A program made the position numbers and the translations under genes. A stretch of DNA of 64,000 nucleotides from Bog-532 sp963830385 (GTDB lineage: Bacteria > Actinomycetota > Actinomycetes > Streptosporangiales > Streptosporangiaceae). Shown here piece by piece: positions 8,855 through 16,918 of the stretch. Within the stretch, counting starts at the first letter, position 1, and each line of letters opens with the position of its first letter. The notes under the pieces were generated by a model. That model saw only the letters and a program-made list of their open reading frames with translations, was not told the DNA's origin and searched no databases. The stretch covers positions 620,001 through 684,000 of the forward strand of contig CAWHMD010000002.1 in the NCBI GenBank assembly GCA_963830385.1. Direction: 5' to 3'.

Positions 8855-10172
8855 CTAGTTCGCGGACCAGGTGGTGGGGCGGAACCGCATCCGGCAGATC
8901 ACCACGTTGTCGGTGCCGTTGCGGATGGCCCGGTCCAGCACCAGCCCGCGCTGGTTGTGCAGGATCCACTGCCAGAGCCGCCTCGGCTCCAGCTCGGAGA
9001 TCAGGACCACCAGCCGCCGGTGGGGGTCCCGCTGTTCCAGCTGGTGCAGGTAGTCGACGATGGGCGCGCCCAGCGAACGGTGCGGGGAAAACAGGGTGAC
9101 CAGCGGGACCTGGTGGTCCCACTGGTCCCAGGTCTGCTTGAACCGTTTGGTCTGGTCGTCCTCGTCGTCGCCGTAACAGACGTAGACCGCGGTGACCTGG
9201 TCGCCGAGGGCCAGGGCGGCGGTGATGGCCTCCTCGGTCAGCCGGGACAGGCGCCCTCGGTGAACTTGCTGACCAGCTCGATGACGATGGCGGCGAACGT
9301 CAGCACCGCACCGACCCCGTTGACGATGGCCCGCCACCACCAGCCGTCCTGCCGCTGCTCTGACCAGTGCCGGACCATGCCCACCTGGGACAGGGTGAAC
9401 CCGACAAACACCCCGATGGCGAACAGCGGCACCAGGGCCTGGGTGTCCCCGCGCGAGACGACCAGCAGCACGGCGGCGAACACCGCCAGCACGATCACGC
9501 CGTACCGGTGCACCTGGCGCTCGGCCTTGAGGTAGAAGAGGTGCGGCAGGAAGTTGTCCTCGGCCACCAGGCTGGCCAGCACCGGCAGCCCGCCGAACGA
9601 GGTGTTGGCCGCCAGCGCCAGCAGGATCAGCGTGATGATCTGGATCGCATAGAAGATCACCCCCTGGCCGAGGCCGGCCCGGGCGACCTGGGCCAGCACG
9701 GTGATGTGGTCGCCCGGCACGACGTCGAACTTGCGGATCAGCTCGGCCAGGCCGAGCAGCATCACGCCGAGGTGAGGGCCTCGATGCCGGCCGAGACGCC
9801 GACCGCCGCGTTGAGCACGTAGTCCACGATCAGCGAGGCGGCCGCGACCAGGCTGGGGGTGGTGCCCAGGTGCCGCTTGGCCACCGCGTAGGCGCCGCCG
9901 CCGGACGGGAACGCCTCGATGACCTGACGGTAGGAGATCACCAGGACGGCCAGCAGGACAACGATCGCGATCGTGATCGGCATCGTGTACTTCAAGGCGG
10001 CCGCGCCCGCCGCCACCAGCACGACCAGGATGGCCTCGGGCCCGTAGGCGACCGAGGACAGCGCGTCCAGGGACAGCGCCGCCAGCCCTTCGAGGGCGGT
10101 CAGCCGATGCCGTTCCTCTTCACCGCTGTCGTCACGGCGGCCGGCCGGTGCCGTGGCGTTGTTCGTCGCCAT
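8855..10172 (-). pseudogene. APC-superfamily amino acid permease, broken by two internal deletions
   Basis: Three reading-frame pieces on the minus strand belong to one actinobacterial APC permease. Piece 1 (10172-9762) has the N-terminus and first helices (LTALEGLAALSLDALSSVAYGP, FPSGGGAYAVAK). Piece 2 (9765-9238) resumes at VMLLGLAELIRKF and continues through LALAANTSFGGLPVL and LFAIGVFVGFTLSQVG to VSKFTEGA. Piece 3 (about 9245-8855) is the soluble C-terminal part (LTEEAITAALALGDQVTAVYV onward). From the family layout, several helices (roughly 150-200 residues) are missing between pieces 1 and 2, and a shorter segment between 2 and 3, and both junctions are out of frame. The product cannot be functional as it stands. 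Start taken at the ATG beginning MATNNATAP. Confidence 0.8.
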
Positions 10173-10250
10173 CACCGCACATACAAGCACCCGGAGGTGA
10201 TCACAGTATGGACGACCCACCGCATCCACAAAAACGCACAATGATCCTTA

Positions 10251-10270
10251 GCGCGCAAAGCGCGTTTTTG
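10251..10270 (+). terminator. Short stem with T-run
   Basis: A 5-bp stem CGCGC/GCGCG with an AAA loop is followed by TTTTT in the region between the permease remnant and the LacI gene. It looks like a minimal intrinsic terminator, but no plus-strand gene ends just before it, so its role is uncertain. The surrounding 10173-10470 region is less GC-rich than average and probably holds the promoters of both flanking genes; nothing else clear is seen there. Confidence 0.25.
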
Positions 10271-10470
10271 CGGAAAACGGGTACGCACATCCTTCGGCAG
10301 CGGACGGGAATCCAATTTCGCCGCTAAAAAAAGAATGTCTCATTGGCCGTGAAGCCCCGTTTTGTAGCACACTTGGCGGGGGAAACCGCGGCCGGGTGGA
10401 GGTGCCCGACGGCAGACAGGCGGCCAGCCCAGCGTTCCCGCAGCGCGACGAGAGGAACAACGGGAGAGGC

Positions 10471-11553
10471 ATGATCAGCGAGCTTGACCGCCGTCTGGGG
10501 GCCACGGCCGGGGGCACGGCGGGTGCTCCCGTGGCCCGTAACGGCCGCGGGCGACCGACGATGAAGGACGTCGCCACCCGGGCGGGAGTGGCGCTCAAGA
10601 CCGTGTCCCGGGTGGTCAACGACGAGCCCGGGGTCACCCCGGAGACCGCCAGCCGGGTCCGGAACGCCATCAACGAGCTGGGGTTCCGCCGCAACGACAG
10701 CGCCCGGCTGCTGCGCAAGGGCCAGACCGCCTCGATCGGCCTGATCATGGAGGACATCGGCGACCCGTTCTACGCCGCGTTGTCGCGCGCGGTGGAGGAC
10801 GTGGCCCACTGGAACGGCTCGCTGCTGTTCACCGGGTCCAGCGACGAGGATCCGCAGCGGGAGCAGGAACTGGTGCTCGCGCTGTGCGCGCGGCGGGTGG
10901 ACGGCCTCATCGTCATCCCCGCCTCCGGCGACCACCGGTACCTGCTGCCGGAGATCGCGGCGGGCGTCGCGTCGGTGTTCGTGGACCGGCCGGCCGGGAT
11001 GATCGAGGCCGACGCGGTGCTGGCCGACAACACCGGCGGCACCCGCACCGGGGTCACCCACCTCATCCAGCACGGGCACCGGCGCATCGGATTCATCGGC
11101 GACGCCGCCGGCATCTACACGGCCAGCCAGCGCCAGCGCGGTTACACCGAGGCGATGGCCGACGCGGGCCTCCCGGTGCACGACTCGTGGGTGGCCCGGA
11201 TCAAGCCCGCGCCGCCCACGGTCGCGGCCGCGCTGACGCAGATGCTGTCCGGGCCGGAGCCGGTGACGGCGGTGTTCTGCGGGAACAACCGGACCACGGT
11301 GTTCGCGCTGTTCGCGCTGCGGGAGATCGCCCGCGCGAGCCAGCGGGTGGCGCTCGTCGGTTTCGACGACTTCGAGCTGGCGGACCTGCTGGACCCCGGC
11401 GTGACGGTGGTGGCGCAGAATCCGGCCGAGATGGGCCGGCGCGCGACCGAGTTGCTGTTCGGCAGGCTGGCGGGTACCGGCGGGCCCACCCAGTACATCG
11501 AACTCGGCACGCAGCTCATCGTGCGCGGTTCGGGCGAGATTCCCCCGGGCTGA
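10471..11553 (+). CDS. LacI-family transcriptional regulator
   Basis: 360 residues from the ATG at 10471, preceded by CGGGAGAGG. After an unusual 30-residue N-terminal extension comes the LacI helix-turn-helix (TMKDVATRAGVALKTVSRVV, residues 30-49) and hinge, then a periplasmic-binding-protein-like effector domain (ASIGLIMEDIGDPFYAAL; VDGLIVIPASGDHRYL; HRRIGFIGDA; VALVGFDDFELADLL). Such proteins repress sugar or nucleoside uptake genes and release DNA on ligand binding. No sugar operon lies next to it: the neighbour behind is a dead permease and the genes ahead are unrelated, so its target may be distant or it regulates itself. Confidence 0.9.
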   Translation: MISELDRRLGATAGGTAGAPVARNGRGRPTMKDVATRAGVALKTVSRVVNDEPGVTPETASRVRNAINELGFRRNDSARLLRKGQTASIGLIMEDIGDPFYAALSRAVEDVAHWNGSLLFTGSSDEDPQREQELVLALCARRVDGLIVIPASGDHRYLLPEIAAGVASVFVDRPAGMIEADAVLADNTGGTRTGVTHLIQHGHRRIGFIGDAAGIYTASQRQRGYTEAMADAGLPVHDSWVARIKPAPPTVAAALTQMLSGPEPVTAVFCGNNRTTVFALFALREIARASQRVALVGFDDFELADLLDPGVTVVAQNPAEMGRRATELLFGRLAGTGGPTQYIELGTQLIVRGSGEIPPG

Positions 11554-11555
11554 CG

Positions 11556-11603
11556 GCCGGTTGGCTGCGGCCGGCGGCTGTGGCCGGTTGGCTGCGGCCG
11601 GTT
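11556..11603. repeat. Tandem GGCCGGTTGGCTGC-type units
   Basis: Directly after the LacI stop codon the motif GGCCGGTTGGCTGC occurs three times in whole or part, with a diverged spacer. It fills the gap up to the convergent small membrane protein gene. Likely slippage product; no hairpin with a T-run is visible. Confidence 0.5.
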
Positions 11604-11605
11604 GG

Positions 11606-11779
11606 CTAAAGGGTCGCGACGAGGACGACGACCACGATGATCGCGAGCACGACGGCCCCGATCAGGACGTAGCGTCCGGTCGGCGCGGACCGCTGAGGCG
11701 CATTCTCGGTGTCGGCCCGGTGCGCGAAGGCCTGGAAACTGGCCGTGCTCCCGCTCGGATCATTTTCTGTCTGCGACAT
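11606..11779 (-). CDS. Small single-pass membrane protein, function unknown
   Basis: 57 residues starting MSQTENDPSG. A hydrophilic N-terminal half of about 35 residues is followed by one strongly hydrophobic helix (YVLIGAVVLAIIVVVVLVAT) that ends almost at the C-terminus, giving a tail-anchored layout. Such short proteins are common in actinobacteria and are often missed. It is convergent with the LacI gene and divergent from the GH25 gene. Not recognised as a named family; the reading frame could be fortuitous, but the clean charged-then-hydrophobic pattern supports a real gene. Confidence 0.5.
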   Translation of the reverse strand: MSQTENDPSGSTASFQAFAHRADTENAPQRSAPTGRYVLIGAVVLAIIVVVVLVATL

Positions 11780-11919
11780 GCGCAGCACTCTAGCTGGTCA
11801 GGGCTTTACCCGATGGGCGGAAGGCGTCAATTGGCGACAACTCGCCGGATCGTTTTGCGCCTGTAAGTCCCGATTCGGCTGCTACGCTCACACACTGCCA
11901 CTGAGCGTGAGGAGCCTTC

Positions 11920-13219
11920 GTGGGTGCAGCATCGGGTGGCCGTCTGACGCTCTGGCTGGTGACGCTGGCCGTGCTGATGGCTTCCGGTGCGACAGGAATG
12001 GTGGTGATCGGCACCGGCTCGACTCCGCCCAAGGGCGGCAGCCCGACGGCGGGGCAGGTGACCGGCTCGTCCGGCCAGCGGCTGGCCGGTGACCGCAAGG
12101 GCACGGCCGCGGCCCAGCCCGGGAGGGGTGCTTCTGCCGGGGCCGGCGGGTCAGCCGCCAGCGCAAAAGGCCGGTACAACGTCGGGGCGACGCACTCGCC
12201 GGAGCTGCTGCGGTCGCTGGCCGGCCCGCTGGACGGCACCGGGTTGCCGGGATTCCTCGTCCTCATCCACGTCCTCGTCCAGGGCTCGGGCTCGCGGGGT
12301 GGACGTCGCCGCCGATCAGCATCCGAGGGGCGACGGCATCGACTGGGCCCAGGTGGCGGCGGCCGGTTACTCGTTCGCCGCGGTCAAGGCGACCGAGGGC
12401 GACTACTACGCCAACCCCTGGTACGCCGACGACGCGGCCCGGGCGCAAGCGGCCGGCCTGCAGGTGACCGGCTACCACGTGGCGATCCCGAACGTCAGCG
12501 GCGGCGCCGCCCAGGCCGACTACGCGATCGGCCACCTCGGTGATGCCACCCGCGCGCTGGAAGTCGACGTCGAGTACGACCCGTACACCGCCATCGACCA
12601 CACCAACCAGTGCTACGGCCTCACCGCCCGGCAGCTGGTCAGCTGGATCGGCGCCTTCACCCAGGAGGCCCGGCGGCTCACCGGCCAGGTCCCGATGATC
12701 TACACGACGGCCGCCTGGTGGCGGACCTGCACCAGCGACAGCAGCGCATTCAGCGGCAGTTCGCTATGGGTGGCCAGCTACGGGAGTGGCCAGCCGGCCC
12801 GCCCGGCGGCCTGGGCATCCTGGTCATACTGGCAGTTCACCAGCGCCGCCACCGTCCCCGGCATCCCGGGCCGGGGCGTCGACGTCAGCTGCGCCGAGTC
12901 CCGGCACACCACCCCGTTCGCCCCCGCCGAGGCCGCCGGGCCTGGCGGATCTGGCAATGCTGGTGGTTCTAGTGGTTCTGGTGGTGCGGCTGGGGCCAGT
13001 GCAGCCGCAGGTGCCGCCGAGGCAGGTGGGCTGGCCGGAGTGACGGGTGGGTCCGTAGCCAGCGGCCAGCCGGTCGCCGAGATCACCCGTCCGGCCACGT
13101 CCGTCACCTCTGCCGCAGCAGCACCGAGTTCCGCGGTGCCCGCGCTGGTGGCCCCGGTCCCCGCCGCCACTGCTCCCGCACCGGTCGTGTCCAGCCCCTC
13201 CCCCGGCCCCAGCCACTGA
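11920..13219 (+). pseudogene. Secreted GH25-type lysozyme, interrupted by a frameshift
   Basis: The start is a GTG at 11920 after GAGGAG. This frame gives an N-terminal hydrophobic export segment (LTLWLVTLAVLMASGATGMV) and a Gly/Ser/Ala-rich linker. From about 12250-12290 the coding signal moves to the next frame: a Ser-rich stretch, then the GH25 domain (RGVDVAADQHPRGDGIDWAQ, FAAVKATEGDYYANPWY, LEVDVEYDP, MIYTTAAWW, YWQFTSAATVPGIPGRGVDV). The overall length, 1300 bases, is 3n+1, which fits one extra base. GH25 enzymes cleave N-acetylmuramyl linkages in peptidoglycan. The GH25 Asp/Glu residues (VDVEYD) are intact. The C-terminus is a long Ala/Gly/Pro/Ser tail. Either a sequencing error or a real break. 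Confidence 0.75.
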
Positions 13220-13277
13220 GCCGAGCCGGCCGACGGCGGGGCGGCGGGCGGCGGGACGGCGGGGCGGCCCAGGGTAG

Positions 13278-13330
13278 GCAATGGCGCCTTTGCCCTTGCT
13301 CTTACATGGGTAATGGCGCCATTGCCCTTG
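13278..13330. repeat. Two GGCGCC-centred near-palindromes
   Basis: In the 434-base gene-free stretch 13220-13653, GCAATGGCGCCTTTGCCC and then GGGTAATGGCGCCATTGCCC follow each other with about 10 bases between. The second is almost a perfect palindrome around AATGGCGCCATT. Similar GGCGCC-centred palindromes occur at 46373-46427. They could be regulator sites or members of an interspersed repeat family. Confidence 0.55.
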
Positions 13331-13372
13331 TACCGGCGGGTCTCGCGGCGGCTGGCAAGCAGGCCCAAGGGC

Positions 13373-13450
13373 GGCGAAGGTAGCTTGCGGCCCCAGAGGG
13401 GTACCAAAGTTACCTTCGACCCTCATAGAGACCCACCAAAGTTACCTTTG
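13373..13450. repeat. Interspersed hairpin repeat, related to the copy at 45995
   Basis: One full unit (13373-13424) reads GGCGAAGGTAGCTT, then a loop with AGAGGGG, then ACCAAAGTTACCTTCGACC. A half unit follows (13425-13450, ending ACCAAAGTTACCTTTG). The unit matches the one at 45995-46053 with few differences, and its arms pair (one mismatch here). It lies between the GH25 and Lrp genes, in DNA with no coding potential. The rest of 13451-13653 is GC-rich and featureless. Confidence 0.7.
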
Positions 13451-13653
13451 CCCGCGTACGGGCCGGAACTAGCGGGGCTGATGGGGCTGATGGGACTCCG
13501 GGGCCTTGGCCCGGCGCAGCCCAGGTCAGCAGCCGCACCCCTCCCTCCGCGCACAGCGGCCCCTTCGCTGGTCGGGGGCTTGGGCGGCGCGGGGCGGGAG
13601 TCGCGGGCGGGCCGGGAGTCTCGCGGGGCCAGGAGTCACAGGGGTCGCGGGGG

Positions 13654-14133
13654 TCAGGCGGAGTGGCCGGTTTCGGGGGCGTTGGGGACTGGGCGGCCGG
13701 TGCGGTCGATGAGGCGGGACATCACGATGACGCTGCGGGTGCGGGTGGTGAACGGCTCGGCCCGGATGCGCTCGACTACCTGCTCAAAGTGACCGACGTC
13801 GGCGGCCTGGATGTGCAGGAGGGCGTCGGCCTCGCCGGTCACCGTGCAGGCGCCGACGACTTCAGGGAAACGGCGGACGGCGGCCCGGATGTCGGCCGGC
13901 GAGGTGAGCGCCCGGCAGAACAGTTCCACGTAGGCCTCGGTGGTCCAGCCGAGCGCGGCCGGGTCGACGCGGGCGGAGAAGCCGCGGATCGCGCCGGTCT
14001 CCTGGAGCCGGTCCACCCGGCGCTTGACCGCGGGCGCGGACAGCCCGACTATGCCGCCGATCGTGGCGTAGCTGGCCCGGGCGTCCTCGATCAGGGCGGC
14101 CACGATCCGTTCGTCGATCTTGTCCAGGCTCAT
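13654..14133 (-). CDS. Lrp/AsnC-family transcriptional regulator
   Basis: 159 residues from the ATG at 14133 (MSLDKIDERIV). The N-terminal helix-turn-helix (YATIGGIVGLSAPAVKRRVDRL) and C-terminal RAM ligand-binding domain (GWTTEAYVELFCRA; VVGACTVTGEADALLHIQAAD; TRSVIVMSRLIDRTG) give the standard Lrp layout. Family members sense amino acids as octamers and control amino acid catabolism or transport. In other actinobacteria an Lrp gene often sits beside ddaH/rocD; here that pair is 20 kb away, so regulation of it is only a guess. A 14-bp perfect inverted repeat lies 60 bases upstream of the start and may be its operator. Confidence 0.92.
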   Translation of the reverse strand: MSLDKIDERIVAALIEDARASYATIGGIVGLSAPAVKRRVDRLQETGAIRGFSARVDPAALGWTTEAYVELFCRALTSPADIRAAVRRFPEVVGACTVTGEADALLHIQAADVGHFEQVVERIRAEPFTTRTRSVIVMSRLIDRTGRPVPNAPETGHSA

Positions 14134-14193
14134 GGCCCCGATGATGACACTCTTACCGCACTGGTGGCTTACCGCTCCGGTGCAGAAATACCA

Positions 14194-14234
14194 CGGCCCT
14201 GCAGCAGATGTAATAAACAACTGCTGCAGGGCCG
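14194..14234. promoter_or_regulatory. 14-bp perfect inverted repeat upstream of the Lrp gene
   Basis: CGGCCCTGCAGCAG (14194-14207) and its exact complement CTGCTGCAGGGCCG (14221-14234) flank a 13-base AT-rich centre (ATGTAATAAACAA). The GC arms around an AT spacer, about 60 bases before the Lrp start codon, suit an operator bound by a dimer or higher oligomer. A transcript through it would also form a strong hairpin. Autoregulation by the Lrp protein is the simplest reading. Confidence 0.6.
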
Positions 14235-14299
14235 CGCCCCGCTCAGGGCTCCGGTCACCGGGACGAGAAACAATTCCCGTCGGTTGGCCGGAAGTAGAA

Positions 14300-14330
14300 G
14301 AGGCCCGACGTCCCGCTTTCGCCGGGCCTC
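14300..14330. terminator. Hairpin GAGGCCCG/CGGGCCTC
   Basis: An 8-bp perfect stem with a 15-base loop lies in the gap between the Lrp promoter and the end of the hydrolase gene at 14376. It is 46 bases downstream of the hydrolase stop on the minus strand, so it may end that transcript. No clear T-run follows, as is usual for terminators in GC-rich actinobacteria. Confidence 0.4.
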
Positions 14331-14375
14331 AATAGTGAGACGCCGCCCTTTCGGAGGTGGTTTACACGCCGGCCA

Positions 14376-15161
14376 TTATCTTTTTTTCTCGTCCAGGAAC
14401 TTGGTGGCGGCCTCGGCCACGGCCGGGCTGAGCGACATCACGTAGTGGGTGTGACCGGGCAGAATGGCCAGCTGGGCCAGCCCCGGGGATCCGTCCCAGC
14501 CGGGGTCGGCCAGTCCGCCGCCGAGCAGGGCGAAGAACTCCACGATGTGGGCGGGCCGGATCGAGTCGGTGTCGGCGAACATCAGCAGCACCGGCGCGGT
14601 GATCCCGGCCACCCCGGCCGACCAGTCGTAGTCCTGGCGGAGCAGCTCCCCCACCTCGGTGACGTGTTTCGCCCAGTCCTCGGGGTGCGGGGCCACCTGG
14701 GAGTAGGTCGCGTAGAAGGGCGAAGGCTCCATCATCTTGGCCGCCTCGGGACCGAGGGCGGCCTGGCCGGCCAGCACGTCGGGGAACCAGCCGTCGCGCC
14801 GGCACGGGGCGGAGACCACGATCAGCCGCCGGAGCAGCCCCGGGTGCTGGATGGCGGTCCGCAGCGCAACCCCGCCGCCCAGCGACAGGCCCATCAGGTC
14901 GGCCTGGCCGAGGCCGAGGTGATCGATCAGCCCGGCGACCTGGTCCGCCATCTCCTCGTAGCGCAGCGGCCGGCCGGGGCTGGCGGTGTGCCCGTGGCCG
15001 GGCAGGTCGACGGTGATGACCCGCCGCCCGGCGGCGAGCGCGTCCAGGATCGGATCGAACATCTCAGCCGCGCCGACCCCACCGTGCAGCAGGATCAGCG
15101 GCTCCCCGGACCCGCGCTCGGAGTACCAGAGGTCGAGGTCTCCCACGTTTGCGTAGCTCAT
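14376..15161 (-). CDS. Alpha/beta-fold hydrolase
   Basis: 261 residues. Oxyanion region LILLHGGVGAAEMF (residues about 22-35), nucleophile elbow GLSLGGG, an acid in MFADTDSIRPAH and a catalytic His in LPGHTHYVM near the C-terminus complete the triad. The overall pattern resembles haloperoxidase/lactonase-like esterases of about 260 residues. It begins five bases after the MerR-type gene stop at 15167 on the same strand, so it is likely cotranscribed with and controlled by that regulator. Natural substrate unknown. Confidence 0.85.
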   Translation of the reverse strand: MSYANVGDLDLWYSERGSGEPLILLHGGVGAAEMFDPILDALAAGRRVITVDLPGHGHTASPGRPLRYEEMADQVAGLIDHLGLGQADLMGLSLGGGVALRTAIQHPGLLRRLIVVSAPCRRDGWFPDVLAGQAALGPEAAKMMEPSPFYATYSQVAPHPEDWAKHVTEVGELLRQDYDWSAGVAGITAPVLLMFADTDSIRPAHIVEFFALLGGGLADPGWDGSPGLAQLAILPGHTHYVMSLSPAVAEAATKFLDEKKR

Positions 15162-15166
15162 GCCTC

Positions 15167-15946
15167 CTATAACGACACAGGGGCAGCCGGCTCATCGGTG
15201 ATTTCGCTCAAGAAAGGGCCGGCTTCGGGCGGCGCCTGCACCGTCAGCTGGACGTCACTGCCGTCGAAGACCAGCGTGAACCGGAAGAACGGGCAGCACC
15301 GCTGCTCGGCGACAGCCAGCTCGGCGGCCGGTCCGGCCAGCGCGGCGGGCAGCGTGACCCGGATCCCGTCCGCCACTGGCTCCCGGGCGGTGCCCTGGGC
15401 GATCAGGTCGCGCCAGGCCTGCATCCGCGCACCCTGGTCCTCTCCGGTCAGAGTGCACGCGAGGGGCTGCCCGGCCTTGTAGGACTGATAGGGCTGGAGA
15501 GCTTGGTGGGGTTGGGGGGCTTGGTGGGACTGCGGTGGGGCGGGCTCGGTGAGGCAGCCGCAGTCCGGGTCGCAGGGGCCAGGAACGGGGGGCGGGTCGG
15601 TGCCCGCCAGGGCCTCCTCCAGGCGGGCGATCGAGTCGTCCAGGCCGGCCACCTGCTGGCGGGCCTGGGCGATGCGGGCGGCCAGCAGCGGCCGGAGCCG
15701 CTCGCGGACGTCGGCGCAGACGCCGGCGTCGCGGACGGCCAGCAGGTCGCGGATCTGGGCCAACGGCAGGCCAAGCTGCTTGCCCGCGCGGATCAGGGCC
15801 AGCCGCGCCAGCGCGTCGTCGCCGTAGCGGCGGTAGCCGTTGGCCGCCCGGGCCGCGGGCAGCAGCCCCGACTGTTCGTAGAACCGCAGCGTGGCCGGGG
15901 GCAGGCCCGCCTGTTCGGCCAGCTCGGAGATCTGGTAGCTCACCAC
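15167..15946 (-). CDS. MerR-family regulator with Cys-rich C-terminal domain
   Basis: 259 residues. The first 70 residues are a MerR winged helix (ISELAEQAGLPPATLRFYEQ, NGYRRYGDDALARLALIRAG), followed by the dimer coiled coil (about 80-125). Cysteines appear at VCADV and in CDPDCGC, placed like metal-thiol ligands of heavy-metal-type MerR proteins. After a Gln/Pro/His linker (residues about 135-160) comes an extra domain with CTLTGEDQGARMQAW and EQRCCPFFRFTLVFDG. The fused domain is not a standard MerR part. A metal or soft-ligand sensor is suggested, but inducer and target are unknown; the coupled hydrolase is the obvious target. Confidence 0.82.
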   Translation of the reverse strand: MVSYQISELAEQAGLPPATLRFYEQSGLLPAARAANGYRRYGDDALARLALIRAGKQLGLPLAQIRDLLAVRDAGVCADVRERLRPLLAARIAQARQQVAGLDDSIARLEEALAGTDPPPVPGPCDPDCGCLTEPAPPQSHQAPQPHQALQPYQSYKAGQPLACTLTGEDQGARMQAWRDLIAQGTAREPVADGIRVTLPAALAGPAAELAVAEQRCCPFFRFTLVFDGSDVQLTVQAPPEAGPFLSEITDEPAAPVSL

Positions 15947-15992
15947 CTCTCGACGGTAAACCTTCGACCCCGCTCGAAGGTCAAGCCGGAAG

Positions 15993-16880
15993 TCAGGCGT
16001 GGGCGGCCAGCCAGGCGTGGACCTCGCCGATGTGGTTCTCGATGAGGGTGAGGTGGCCGTCGTGGTCGAGCAGGCGGGCGTCGACGCCGTTGATGTTGGC
16101 GGCCAGCCACTGGCCGTGGCCGAACGGGACGAACTTGTCCTCGCGGCCGTGGAGCAGCAGCATCGGTACCGAGATGCTGGACACGTCGAACGTCCACTGA
16201 TGGGTGAAGGCCAGGCCGTCCGCGAACAGGCCCTCGGCCCCCGGGGCCAGGCCCTCGTGCCCGGTCCAGTCCAGGTACTCGGCCAGCTCCCCGGTGAACA
16301 CGGCGGCGTCAGTCGGCGTGAGCAGCGACGGGATCATCGCGGCGAGCATCTCGGCGGTCGCGCCCAGCGTCTCGGTGCGCTGCTCTTCGCACTGAGCCAG
16401 GGCCGCCTCGGGGTCGGTGGCGGCGAGCTTGAAGTCGCGAGCGTTCTCCTCGCCCATGCCGTCGAACCAGTCCAGGCCCTCGGCGTCGAACGGCGCCAGC
16501 GAGGCCAGCGCCGCGGCCGCCAGCACCAGGTCCGGCAGCAGGGCGGCGGTGGCCAGCAGGTGCGGCCCGCCGCCGGAGATGCCCCAGGCGACCAGCCGGG
16601 TGATGCCCAGGCCGTCGCAGATGGCCCGCACGTCGGCGGCGCAGTCGGCCACGGTCCGGCCCGGCTGCGGGCTGGAGCCGCCGTACCCGGGCCGGTCGTA
16701 ACTGATCAGCCGCAGGCCGCGGGCGGTGGCGTCGGCCACGACGGGCGCGTACAGGTGGCGGGAGTTCGGGGTGCCGTTGTGCACCAGCACGGCCAGGCCA
16801 CCCGGGTCGCCGGCCTCCTCCACCGCCAGCACCCGGCCGTCGGGAGCGGGCACAACGTGTTGGTTTGTGTGCGGAGTCAT
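15993..16880 (-). CDS. Alpha/beta-fold hydrolase
   Basis: 295 residues from the ATG at 16880 (MTPHTNQHVV). Visible features: VLVHNGTPNSRHLY (oxyanion region, with HNGTP in place of HGxP), SYDRPGYGGSSPQPGR, nucleophile elbow WGISGGGPH, acid in LLHGREDKFVPF and His in LLDHDGHLTL. The layout is that of the proline-iminopeptidase/epoxide-hydrolase-like group common in actinobacteria, often annotated simply as alpha/beta hydrolase. It is 38 bases downstream of the PLP-enzyme gene on the same strand. Substrate not deducible. Confidence 0.85.
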   Translation of the reverse strand: MTPHTNQHVVPAPDGRVLAVEEAGDPGGLAVLVHNGTPNSRHLYAPVVADATARGLRLISYDRPGYGGSSPQPGRTVADCAADVRAICDGLGITRLVAWGISGGGPHLLATAALLPDLVLAAAALASLAPFDAEGLDWFDGMGEENARDFKLAATDPEAALAQCEEQRTETLGATAEMLAAMIPSLLTPTDAAVFTGELAEYLDWTGHEGLAPGAEGLFADGLAFTHQWTFDVSSISVPMLLLHGREDKFVPFGHGQWLAANINGVDARLLDHDGHLTLIENHIGEVHAWLAAHA

Positions 16881-16918
16881 GCCAGCCACCCAATCACTTG
16901 TGCGCCGCCGGCAGAAGA

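Noticed and set aside
11920..13219. Programmed ribosomal frameshift in the GH25 gene
   Set aside because: No slippery heptamer plus downstream pseudoknot could be recognised, and similar breaks occur in unrelated genes.
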